Source of the DNA: Phycisphaerae bacterium
Lineage (GTDB): Bacteria; Planctomycetota; Phycisphaerae; Phycisphaerales; SM1A02
Assembly (NCBI GenBank): GCA_002722935.1
Contig: PBMX01000005.1
Coordinates: forward strand, 1 to 59,621
DNA length: 59,621 nucleotides
Reading direction: 5' to 3'
Position numbers and translations under genes: made by a program. The notes under the pieces were generated by a model. It was not told the DNA's origin and did not search any database. It saw only the letters and a list, made by a program, of their open reading frames with translations. Position 1 is the first letter of the stretch. The number at the start of each line of letters is the position of its first letter. Shown here piece after piece: positions 51,767-59,621 of the stretch.

Positions 51767-54055
51767 ATGAGACTGTTGTTCCCGGTTTCCACGATCGGCG
51801 GTTCAAGTGAGTTGGGGTTTGAATATCCCCTCCCCGCATGGGCGATCGTTCTGGCGCTCGTCGGGTGTTGCATGATGGGCTGGTGGACATATTCACGTCT
51901 GCATGCTTCGGATGGATGGAAAATGGTGTTGGGCTCCCTTCGATCCCTTCTTTTTGCATCGATCCTGCTTCTCCTTCTGGGTCCACTGATCACCACCTCC
52001 TTCATGCATCACACCAGCGACAGGGTGCTTGTTCTCGTTGACAGAAGCGAGTCGATGCTGGTCGAGGATGTGGATAACGAAGAAGGTTCATCAACCCGCG
52101 ATGGACAGGCGGAAGACATTCTCGACATGTACCAGGAGATCTGGAACCGGATAGGAGTGAACAGATCCATCAACTGGTTCGGATTTCATGGTCACGTATT
52201 CTCTCTGGATCCAGGCGGACTTCCAACCCCGGAACTCGACGCACCGGGCGGTTCCAGGACCGACCTTGCAACCGCTCTTCAACATGTGTTGATGAGAACT
52301 GACCGAGAACCACTCAGTTCCATCATTCTCCTGTCAGATGGCAGGTCGACGACACCCCACCCACCGGATTTCCTTTCGACACTTCGAGAATCGGGAATCC
52401 CGGTCTTCTCCATACCACTTGGATCCGCATCGACACGTGGAGATGCATCCATCCGAACAATCAAGGCACCCGGTGTAGCGTATGACAACGACATGGTTCC
52501 CGTGAACGTCGAAGTGTCACTGCCGGGAGGAATCATGAATCCCGTTTCCGGGTCCATACTTCTTGTGGATGATGGAACCGGAACAGTGCTCGACCGGGTA
52601 CCGATCCAGGAAACGACGGGTGATGGAGAAGTCGTCGATCACACACTTGTCGGAACCCCGACCATGACAGGCAGATCGACCTGGCGGGTCGTGCTTGAAC
52701 TCGATGAACCGGATCTCATCACCAGGAACAATGAACAGGTGATGGAAATAGATCTCGTGGACCAGCCGCTGCGGGTGCTTTACATCGAGGGCCGTCCACG
52801 ATGGGAATACAGGTACTTGAAGAACCTCCTTCTTCGAGAGGAGACGATCGAGAGTTCAACCATGCTTCTCTCGGCGGACCGGGATTTCGCACAGGAGGGT
52901 GATCGACGCATCTCAAGGCTGCCGTCGAACATGGATGAACTTGAATACTGGGACGTGTTGATCCTCGGGGATCTTCATTCATCCTCACTTACTTCACAGC
53001 AATCCCAAGCCATCATCGACCTCGTCACTTCAGGTCGACTGTCCGTCATGTGGATCGGCGGAGAACGATGGACACCTTCTTCATGGGGAGGATCCGGACT
53101 CGTGGATCTGCTTCCATTCACAGCACCGTTCCAACCACTGGAATCAAACAGGCTTTCACATGTCCGCGTGCTGGAACCCGCTTCTCGACTTGGATTGTTC
53201 CGGATCGAACACCACGGGGGGGATGTAGCTGACGAACTCTATGACCCGTCCGTATCCTGGACCGGATTCCAATGGATGCAACGGTTCGATCCAAGACAGA
53301 TCAAACCGACGACCGAACTCTTCGCAGTTCTGCAGGAGTCCGAGGATGGTCCATCGTTTCCACTGGTCATGTCGATGCAGTTTGGTTCCGGGAGTGTCGC
53401 CTACATCACATCGGACGAGTTCTGGAGATGGAGGCATGGCCATGGAGAACGACTGTACGAGCAGTTCTGGATTCAACTGCTTCGGGTACTTGGCAGGAGT
53501 CGTGACATGGTTGATTCTTCCGGAGTCAGATTCACGGTTTCACCGGTGGATGCCAGGGTTGGACAACCAGTCCGATTCGATCTGGAGATATTCGATACAA
53601 CCCTTCTGGAGGAAATGGGGGATGTCCTTACCCTCCTGATGAGTGGCGAAAATGGCACCCCCGGGGGGCAGGTTGAACTACGCAGGATCTCTCAGGAGGA
53701 CAATGAATATCAGGGTTTCTGGATACCACTGGACCCGGGTACCGTGGAAGCCCACCTCGAGCTCGCAGGGCTTGACCAGGCAATTTTCGAGACATTCACA
53801 GTGGCAGATCCCGGGGATGAGATGAATGTCCCTGCGGCGGATCACGGGGCCTTGGAGACGTTGTCACGCGTTTCCGGGGGGAGGATCATCCAGCCTGGAG
53901 AAGTCAACAACCTTCCAGAGCTGGTTCCAGACCGCTCCATCACGACCGTTGAAACCAGGAATTTTCCTCTCTGGGACTCTCCATGGCTCTTTCTCGTTCC
54001 AATGACTCTCCTGGCCCTTGAGTGGTTGGGCCGCCGTTATCTTCGATTGGCCTGA
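51767..54055 (+). CDS. vWA-domain membrane protein with glutamine amidotransferase-like segment
   Basis: A 762-aa protein. Two N-terminal helices (PAWAIVLALVGCCMMGWWTY and LRSLLFASILLLLLGPLIT) precede a vWA domain with a MIDAS-like motif (VLVLVDRSESM, then IILLSDGRST). After a beta region (GVAYDNDMVPVNVEV) comes a segment resembling glutamine amidotransferase-like domains (LRVLYIEGRPRWEYRYLKNLL, VLILGDLHSSSL). The C-terminus ends with a helix (SPWLFLVPMTLLALEWLGRR). This layout is common in planctomycete Bat operons. Confidence 0.9.
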   Translation: MRLLFPVSTIGGSSELGFEYPLPAWAIVLALVGCCMMGWWTYSRLHASDGWKMVLGSLRSLLFASILLLLLGPLITTSFMHHTSDRVLVLVDRSESMLVEDVDNEEGSSTRDGQAEDILDMYQEIWNRIGVNRSINWFGFHGHVFSLDPGGLPTPELDAPGGSRTDLATALQHVLMRTDREPLSSIILLSDGRSTTPHPPDFLSTLRESGIPVFSIPLGSASTRGDASIRTIKAPGVAYDNDMVPVNVEVSLPGGIMNPVSGSILLVDDGTGTVLDRVPIQETTGDGEVVDHTLVGTPTMTGRSTWRVVLELDEPDLITRNNEQVMEIDLVDQPLRVLYIEGRPRWEYRYLKNLLLREETIESSTMLLSADRDFAQEGDRRISRLPSNMDELEYWDVLILGDLHSSSLTSQQSQAIIDLVTSGRLSVMWIGGERWTPSSWGGSGLVDLLPFTAPFQPLESNRLSHVRVLEPASRLGLFRIEHHGGDVADELYDPSVSWTGFQWMQRFDPRQIKPTTELFAVLQESEDGPSFPLVMSMQFGSGSVAYITSDEFWRWRHGHGERLYEQFWIQLLRVLGRSRDMVDSSGVRFTVSPVDARVGQPVRFDLEIFDTTLLEEMGDVLTLLMSGENGTPGGQVELRRISQEDNEYQGFWIPLDPGTVEAHLELAGLDQAIFETFTVADPGDEMNVPAADHGALETLSRVSGGRIIQPGEVNNLPELVPDRSITTVETRNFPLWDSPWLFLVPMTLLALEWLGRRYLRLA

Positions 54056-54116
54056 GTCCAAGGAAAACCCGACAAACCCAATGGCCCCGGACGGTTCTGG
54101 GGTGGAGAATGAACTG

Positions 54117-57100
54117 ATGCGGGAGTTTGCCCACACCCTCGACCATGCCCGGAAACTGGCACGACGCCTGGTTCTCACCAGGGCCGTCGGCCTGTTTCTC
54201 TCCATGGTGATACCCGCATTTCTACTTCTGGTCGCACTGGACTGGCTCTGGAGATTTCCAACCGGAATCAGACACCTGTTTCTGGTGGCCTGGTTGTTCC
54301 TGTTCTGTCTCCTGTTCCTGAAGATCCTGTTTCCCATCAGGAATTTCGACCCATCAAGAGTGTCGATCGCCCACAGGCTCGAGCGGTCTCATCCATCTCT
54401 CCGTGGCCGTTGCGTACCCATCGTCGGTCTTGGTGAAACAGATCACATGGCCCCCGAAGCCATGGAAGAGGTTGGACATCTCATCTCAGGAAGTCATGTA
54501 CGAAGAGCGATGAAAATGGGACCCTCATCTGGTTGGCTTGTTCTCGGCCTCGGGTTCCTGATCTCGACCATCATGGTTTCGGTCATTCTTCCATCGACAA
54601 TGTCGACAGGTTCGACACGCCTCTTTCTCCCATGGATCGATGCAAGGTGGCCTGCCCGGACCGCGGTTGAATCCCTGATGAACCTCTCATCCGAAAGTGT
54701 CCACGGCCGTGGGATCCCCATGCTTCTCCGTGCCAGGAACAAGACACCCGGAGCACCCTCGGGTGAAGTCTGGGTTTCATATCGTGTACTTGGTTCAGAG
54801 GATGACCAATGGCGAACCGAGCTGCTCACGGATCAGGGTGAAGGTATTCATGAACGCGTCGTGTCGACGACGGGGAGCAGGATTGAATTCAGTTTTCACA
54901 CTGAGGATGCGGTTACCGATCAACAGTCCTGTGAACTGCTTCAACTCCCGGAAATCACATCAGCTCACCTCGACACCACCCCCCCATCACACCTGTCATC
55001 CAGGATTGCATCCAGAAGCATGGATATGAGGCATGATGGACGATTCGAGAATACGACCGACTCCTCCATTCTGGAGGGGTCCCGTGTGAAACTTGAACTC
55101 ACGACAAACAGGCCCATCCCGTACCCGGAGCCGTCGAAGATCCAGGAATGGATGACGGATATTCTCGGGTGGTCGGGTGATCCACGACCCGACATCGTCT
55201 TCAACGAGATCGACCCGGGATCATTCGTCGTCCAATGGACAATGGGTGATCCGGTTCGCCTTGTCGTGCAACCACGCGATTCACATGGACTTCGGGCACG
55301 TTCCCCATGGGTCGTTTCACTCGATTCCCACCCCGACAGACTGCCGACCGTGGCGATCGTGAATCCACCCGGCGATCTTTCCGTACTTCCAACGGCAACC
55401 ATCCCCCTTTCTTCGACCGGTTCGGATGACATCGGGCTTTCCACGCTCGGGTTCGAACTTCACCCGGACACCCCGGCTCTCCACCCGGGTTCAGCCAGTT
55501 CAACATGGCAACACTCCATCACCGTCGAAGGTACATCAGGCTCCCTTGAACATGAACTGGACCTGGGCGCGCTTGAACCGGGGATCGGAACCATCCTGTA
55601 CCTGCATGCCACAGCAACCGATCTTCATCGGGATGAACACGGAACGGGCCGGATCCTTCACTCATCACCAAGGAGGATCCAGGTTGTCGACGACACAACC
55701 TTCATGTCGATGCTGCGTCAACGACTCACCCTGCTTGAACAGCGGATTCGCCAACTCGATGAACGACAGGCTGCCCTGCAACGACTGGTCAGGACGGGAT
55801 CGTGGACCCGGGAAGACCGGCGTGAACAGGCTTCGATCTCCAGATCCATCAACGAGCAGGAATCGATCCTCGATGGAATCTGGACTGAACTGGAGATGAA
55901 CCGGGCCTCCGATGAACGGATGGAATCACTGTTGACCATTTCAGGAGATTCGATCGACCGGGCAGCCTCATCTTCACACGCCGCAACGATCGCGATGGAA
56001 TCGGACTCGGATCCGGCCACGGTCCTTCAGGAACAGGAGACCGTTAGGTTCGAACTTCAGGAACTGGTGGCCATTCTCAGTGAGGATGAGGAATCCTGGG
56101 TCGTCATTCAGCGACTTGAACACCTCATGGAGGCCCAGGCCGATCTCCAGGGAAGAACAGCGGCTGCCGGTGAAGACATCCTCGGCCTGTCGAGGAATGA
56201 ACTTCCAGAGGACCAGGTCGATGCCATCGACGACCTGGCGGGTGAACACCTCTCCTTGATTGAAAATGCCGCGTCCCTGCTCGAAGCACTCCAACGGCAG
56301 GCGGGAACCCTTGCCGGCATGGGTGACGACGAGTCCGATTCAATGGAGCGGGCTCTGGACATCGTTGAAGATTCCAAACTCGCAGAGGAGATCCAGAACG
56401 CCACCAGAGCGATCACCGAGGCGAGAATCGAATCGGCGGTCCAGTCGCAGCAACAGGTACTCGACGCATTGAATGCCGCCCGCTCCGCAATGGAATCATC
56501 GACAGAAGGTGGTGTTCGTGAACTGGCCCGTCGATTCGAGGAGATGAAAAAGGCCGTAGAGAGACTGGTTTCCTTCCAACGCAATGAACTTCTCTCCCTC
56601 GATTCTCTCTTGGCCGGATCTCCGGTCGATGACCTCGACATTTCCATGATCCGCCTCCGGACCAACACCTTGTCGGTTGCCGACGACATGAGGCGTACCG
56701 GACCACAGGCAAGGCCAGCGGCCAGCGCCCTGGACATGGCGGCCGGTGCTCAAGGAAGCGCTGTTCTTTCTCTTCGTTCCGAACCATTTGATGGTGAGGG
56801 TGCGAGGGTCCACGAGGAACGTTCCCTCGACCACCTCGAGTCGGTGCTGTCATCCCTGGCCTCCATGGCGGAGGAGGCCAGGTCACAGGCCGAGGCTCGT
56901 GAGCGAAAGGATCTTTCATCCAGGTACAAGGCCCTCGCGGAGCGTGAAGTGGATCTCTACCGATCGACGATCGATCTTGAAGGGGTGGTGGTCGACCGAA
57001 GGGTGAGATTCGATCTGCGAAAACTCTCCAGGATCCAGGAGGAAATTCGTCTTGAACTGGCGGAGATTCTTTCCACAACACCACAACTGGAAGATGCGGT

Positions 57101-58184
57101 GATCTTCACACATGCGCACCAGCTCATCGACGAACTGGGCACGGGTGTACGGGACTCGTTGGCATCCGGAACGGTTGACACAACAACACTTCTCCAGGAG
57201 CAGTCGATCATCCGCCACCTCAAGGGATTGGCCGAATCCCTCAGACAGTCCACCGATGAACCCGGGTTCAGTTCATCCCGTTCCACCAGTGGCGCTTCAT
57301 CCAGCCAGGGCGGCGGGGAACGACCACTTGTTCCTCCTGTCGCGGAATTGCAACTCCTTCGAAGCATGCAGGAGGGGATCCTCCTGAACACGGAGCAGGT
57401 CAACTCCACCCCCAACCTCGAAACAACAGGTCGAGCCGAGCTCCTGGAACACCTGGCATTCCAACAGGATGCACTCGCCGGACTTGGAATCGACATGCTC
57501 AGGAAACTTCAGGAAGCCGACCAGGGAACCATCGATGTTCAGCAACCGGATTCTCCCACCATGCCTCCCCCGGGGTGGCTTCCGTTTGAATCACCGATCC
57601 CATCCGAGCCCCTCGTGGAAGATGAGGAGTGGCCCGACCTGGATAACCTGCTCGATCTCCAACCGGAGGGCGAAGAAGAACGGTTCGAAGATATTCCCCC
57701 AACCGCTTCGGGTGATGAGGAGCAGACACCACTTCACTCCGCGATCGACTGCATGCGAAGAGCGGCGCAGCGACTGGATGCCGGCGAGGGAGGACTTGAA
57801 ACCCAACGGGTGCAGAAGGAGGTGATTGCACACCTTGATGCCCTTTTGGAAATGGCCAGTCGCCAACGGGAATCCGCGCAGGGTCAAGGCTCAAGTGACT
57901 CATCCCAGGCATCTGATCCATCATCCAGTTCTGAAACTCAACAGGTTGGATCGGATGATTCTTCACCCGGAGCTGGCCAGAACCCAGGGGAAGCATTCCC
58001 TCCACCCGCCCGGGAAGAGATGCTTGGTGGAACCATCGAGGAGCTTGGAAGCGAGTGGGGAATGTTGCCCGAACGGGTTCGTGAAATGCTTCATCAGGGC
58101 CGCCGGGAACGGTATTCGGTGATCTACGAGCGGATGACTGCCGAGTACTACAGGAAGCTTGCCGAGGAGGCGGGCCGTGAATAG
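54117..58184 (+). CDS. Giant coiled-coil membrane protein (DUF4175-like)
   Basis: A protein of about 1355 aa. Near the N-terminus are three hydrophobic helices (VGLFLSMVIPAFLLLVALDW, LFLVAWLFLFCLLFLKILF, GWLVLGLGFLISTIMVSVIL), then a periplasmic beta-rich part. Residues after about 550 are long coiled coils (LRQRLTLLEQRIRQLDERQA, SILDGIWTELEMNRASDER). The C-terminus ends WGMLPERVREMLHQGRRERY and then YYRKLAEEAG, a motif pattern also seen in DUF4175-like proteins. Starts at ATG 54117 (GGAG nine bases upstream) or ATG 54081 are possible. Its stop overlaps the next start. Confidence 0.85.
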   Translation: MREFAHTLDHARKLARRLVLTRAVGLFLSMVIPAFLLLVALDWLWRFPTGIRHLFLVAWLFLFCLLFLKILFPIRNFDPSRVSIAHRLERSHPSLRGRCVPIVGLGETDHMAPEAMEEVGHLISGSHVRRAMKMGPSSGWLVLGLGFLISTIMVSVILPSTMSTGSTRLFLPWIDARWPARTAVESLMNLSSESVHGRGIPMLLRARNKTPGAPSGEVWVSYRVLGSEDDQWRTELLTDQGEGIHERVVSTTGSRIEFSFHTEDAVTDQQSCELLQLPEITSAHLDTTPPSHLSSRIASRSMDMRHDGRFENTTDSSILEGSRVKLELTTNRPIPYPEPSKIQEWMTDILGWSGDPRPDIVFNEIDPGSFVVQWTMGDPVRLVVQPRDSHGLRARSPWVVSLDSHPDRLPTVAIVNPPGDLSVLPTATIPLSSTGSDDIGLSTLGFELHPDTPALHPGSASSTWQHSITVEGTSGSLEHELDLGALEPGIGTILYLHATATDLHRDEHGTGRILHSSPRRIQVVDDTTFMSMLRQRLTLLEQRIRQLDERQAALQRLVRTGSWTREDRREQASISRSINEQESILDGIWTELEMNRASDERMESLLTISGDSIDRAASSSHAATIAMESDSDPATVLQEQETVRFELQELVAILSEDEESWVVIQRLEHLMEAQADLQGRTAAAGEDILGLSRNELPEDQVDAIDDLAGEHLSLIENAASLLEALQRQAGTLAGMGDDESDSMERALDIVEDSKLAEEIQNATRAITEARIESAVQSQQQVLDALNAARSAMESSTEGGVRELARRFEEMKKAVERLVSFQRNELLSLDSLLAGSPVDDLDISMIRLRTNTLSVADDMRRTGPQARPAASALDMAAGAQGSAVLSLRSEPFDGEGARVHEERSLDHLESVLSSLASMAEEARSQAEARERKDLSSRYKALAEREVDLYRSTIDLEGVVVDRRVRFDLRKLSRIQEEIRLELAEILSTTPQLEDAVIFTHAHQLIDELGTGVRDSLASGTVDTTTLLQEQSIIRHLKGLAESLRQSTDEPGFSSSRSTSGASSSQGGGERPLVPPVAELQLLRSMQEGILLNTEQVNSTPNLETTGRAELLEHLAFQQDALAGLGIDMLRKLQEADQGTIDVQQPDSPTMPPPGWLPFESPIPSEPLVEDEEWPDLDNLLDLQPEGEEERFEDIPPTASGDEEQTPLHSAIDCMRRAAQRLDAGEGGLETQRVQKEVIAHLDALLEMASRQRESAQGQGSSDSSQASDPSSSSETQQVGSDDSSPGAGQNPGEAFPPPAREEMLGGTIEELGSEWGMLPERVREMLHQGRRERYSVIYERMTAEYYRKLAEEAGRE

Positions 58185-59256
58185 GTTGATTCCGATTCTC
58201 GTTTTGGTATTCCTTCACTGCGCGGTATCGGCACAGGAGAAGGAACCCACAGCGATCCCGGCCGAACCTCTCACTGTGAATACCACCGGCTCACAGGGTG
58301 CGGAGAACTCTCCTACGAAAGACGAGATAACAACCGAGTTGAATGATTCGATCACACGAGGCCTGGAATACCTTGCCGGTCAACAGGTCGAGGACGGCTC
58401 CTTTGGAAGGGGGCGGTTCGCCAATCATGTCGGAATCACATCACTTGCAACGATCGCCTTCATGTCGGACGGGAATGTTCCAGGCCGAGGAAAGTATGCC
58501 CGGCAAGTGGAGCGAGGCGTCGATTTCATCCTGGCTCACGCGACCGAGACCGGCCTGATAGCGGCCGACACTTCCCATGGACCGATGTATGGACATGGTT
58601 TCGCCACCCTGCTGCTTGGCGAGGTCTACGGCATGACCGAGAAGGACGACCAGATACGCCTGGCCCTGGAAAAGGCCGTTGAACTCATCGTGCGGACCCA
58701 GAACGACGAGGGTGGCTGGAGATACCAGCCCATTCCATCAGATGCCGATGTCTCGGTGACGATCTGCCAGGTGATGGCTCTGAGAAGCGCCAGGAACGCA
58801 GGCATCAAGGTGCCGGCCGAAACAATCGATCGTGCGATCGACTACGTCAAGGAATGCCAGAACGAGGATGGAGGTTGGAGATACATGCTCCGAACCGGTT
58901 CGTCTGCGTGGCCCAGGACAGCCGCGGGAGTCGCCAGTCTCTTCTACGCCGGAGTCCACAGGGATGAGTCCATCGAGAAGGGGTTGAACTACCTCGAGGA
59001 AGCGGCGACTCCGGGTCGTGGAAATGTTCGACAATCACACTACTACTACGGGCAGTACTACGCGGTTCAGGCCATGTACATGGCGGGTGGCGAACGCTGG
59101 ATCCGCTGGTGGCCCGCGATTCGAGAGGAATTGATTAACAGGCAGTCAAGCAACGGTGGTTGGCTCGATCACCATGTCGGTGGTGCATATGCATCCTCCA
59201 TGGCCCTGATCATTCTCCAGATGCCCAAGCGATATCTTCCGATCTTCCAACGATGA
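58177..59256 (+). CDS. Squalene-cyclase-like (prenyltransferase-repeat) secreted protein
   Basis: A 359-aa exported alpha-alpha barrel protein. The signal peptide is LIPILVLVFLHCAVSAQ. QW-type repeats are clear: QVEDGSFGRG, QNDEGGWRYQP, QNEDGGWRYML, QSSNGGWLDHH, with SDADVSVTICQVMALRSA between them. It lacks a squalene cyclase DXDD acid, so it is probably a binding or structural version. The GTG start at 58177 has GAGGAGG six bases upstream, inside the end of the preceding gene. The next gene starts with an ATGA overlap. Confidence 0.9.
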   Translation: MNRLIPILVLVFLHCAVSAQEKEPTAIPAEPLTVNTTGSQGAENSPTKDEITTELNDSITRGLEYLAGQQVEDGSFGRGRFANHVGITSLATIAFMSDGNVPGRGKYARQVERGVDFILAHATETGLIAADTSHGPMYGHGFATLLLGEVYGMTEKDDQIRLALEKAVELIVRTQNDEGGWRYQPIPSDADVSVTICQVMALRSARNAGIKVPAETIDRAIDYVKECQNEDGGWRYMLRTGSSAWPRTAAGVASLFYAGVHRDESIEKGLNYLEEAATPGRGNVRQSHYYYGQYYAVQAMYMAGGERWIRWWPAIREELINRQSSNGGWLDHHVGGAYASSMALIILQMPKRYLPIFQR

Positions 59257-59621
59257 TTCGATTCACACTGATCCTTGCAACCCTCCATGTCTCGGCCTCA
59301 TTCGCCGCGGCCAGTTCACTGTTCATCCTCGTGAAGACGGATGGACAACCCGAACCAGTGCAGTTGATGTCGATGGATCGAAACCAGGTCGAGATCCTGG
59401 TGCCGGGAGAAGGTCATGAGGATTTAACCAGGGATGAATGTCTGGCACTCCTGCGACCCGAACCCCTCAGGCCACCGGGTTTCGTTTCATGGATCCAGCT
59501 TCACGATGGGCAGGTGTTCATCGGGAAGTTGGCGCCGTCATCATCAAGTACCACGATCCACTGGAATCATCCATGGATGGGGATGCTGGAAATACCACTT
59601 GAACAGGTCGACAAGATCAGG
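59253..59621 (+). CDS. Secreted hypothetical protein (3' end outside window)
   Basis: The frame is open to the window edge, giving 123 residues. A signal peptide is likely (FTLILATLHVSASFAAA). The mature part has beta-strand-like stretches (SSLFILVKTDGQPEPVQLMS, GFVSWIQLHDGQVFIGKL). The start overlaps the stop of the squalene-cyclase-like gene (ATGA), so it is the seventh visible member of the MoxR/Bat operon. It is not a family I recognise. Confidence 0.75.
   Translation, partial: MIRFTLILATLHVSASFAAASSLFILVKTDGQPEPVQLMSMDRNQVEILVPGEGHEDLTRDECLALLRPEPLRPPGFVSWIQLHDGQVFIGKLAPSSSSTTIHWNHPWMGMLEIPLEQVDKIR

Overview
The window looks like chromosomal DNA of a marine-type planctomycete, most likely of the Phycisphaerae/Phycisphaerales. 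This is inferred from gene content, not from a marker gene. Pointers are: a secreted RCC1-repeat protein ending in the Cys-rich repeats and dockerin-like tail (ADVNGDAVVDVLDL) common in that group; a Ser/Thr kinase with DWG in place of DFG; a TPR protein carrying two RNA-polymerase alpha-CTD-like domains; CRTAC1-type FG-GAP/ASPIC proteins; and a long MoxR/DUF58/BatA operon with a squalene-cyclase-like repeat protein. The DNA is moderately GC-rich and densely coding. Many genes are coupled by ATGA overlaps, and several use TTG or GTG starts behind good Shine-Dalgarno sites. I see no insertion sequence, prophage, CRISPR array or obvious horizontally acquired island.

Layout. 1-15 kb: a truncated hypothetical gene, a gatB-cyclophilin pair (minus), pyrE, two large secreted or TPR proteins of unknown role, an oppA-oppB-alpha/beta hydrolase operon without the rest of the ABC transporter, enolase, a 2-hydroxyacid dehydrogenase, and a coupled isochorismatase-like/protein kinase pair. 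15-24.5 kb: the RCC1/dockerin protein, an atypical kinase-like membrane protein, and a minus-strand run of citrate (or methylcitrate) synthase, 3-hydroxyacyl-CoA dehydrogenase, ResB and CcsA (system II cytochrome c maturation). 24.6-33 kb: a TPR-rich cluster holding a TPR sulfotransferase, a divergent trigger factor, a TPR lipoprotein, a CRTAC1-like lipoprotein, and a degenerate phosphodiesterase-like TPR protein next to a PrpB-type lyase. 33-45.6 kb: SpoIID, TPR-alphaCTD, ChaN, Sua5/TsaC, a TolC-family protein, an SH3-like secreted protein, tRNA-Ala(TGC), a newly called 49-aa membrane peptide, RsmJ, a Dabb lipoprotein, a methyltransferase, a polyprenyl diphosphate synthase, a small hypothetical gene and an RNase Z-like hydrolase. 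45.6-59.6 kb: dnaA preceded by a coupled 36-codon ORF, a structured 351-bp gap, then the co-directional operon moxR - DUF58 - BatA-like - vWA - giant coiled-coil (DUF4175-like) - squalene-type repeat protein - a secreted protein cut by the window edge.

The most distinctive assemblies are (i) the MoxR/Bat-type operon, probably a chaperone-like and cell-envelope machine of unknown substrate; (ii) the sulfotransferase/TPR/CRTAC1/phosphodiesterase-like neighbourhood, possibly for modifying or displaying secreted material; and (iii) the TPR-double alphaCTD gene set 1 nt before spoIID. Promoter, terminator and RNA-structure calls were made by eye and are tentative. Family assignments come from recognised motifs, not from database searches.
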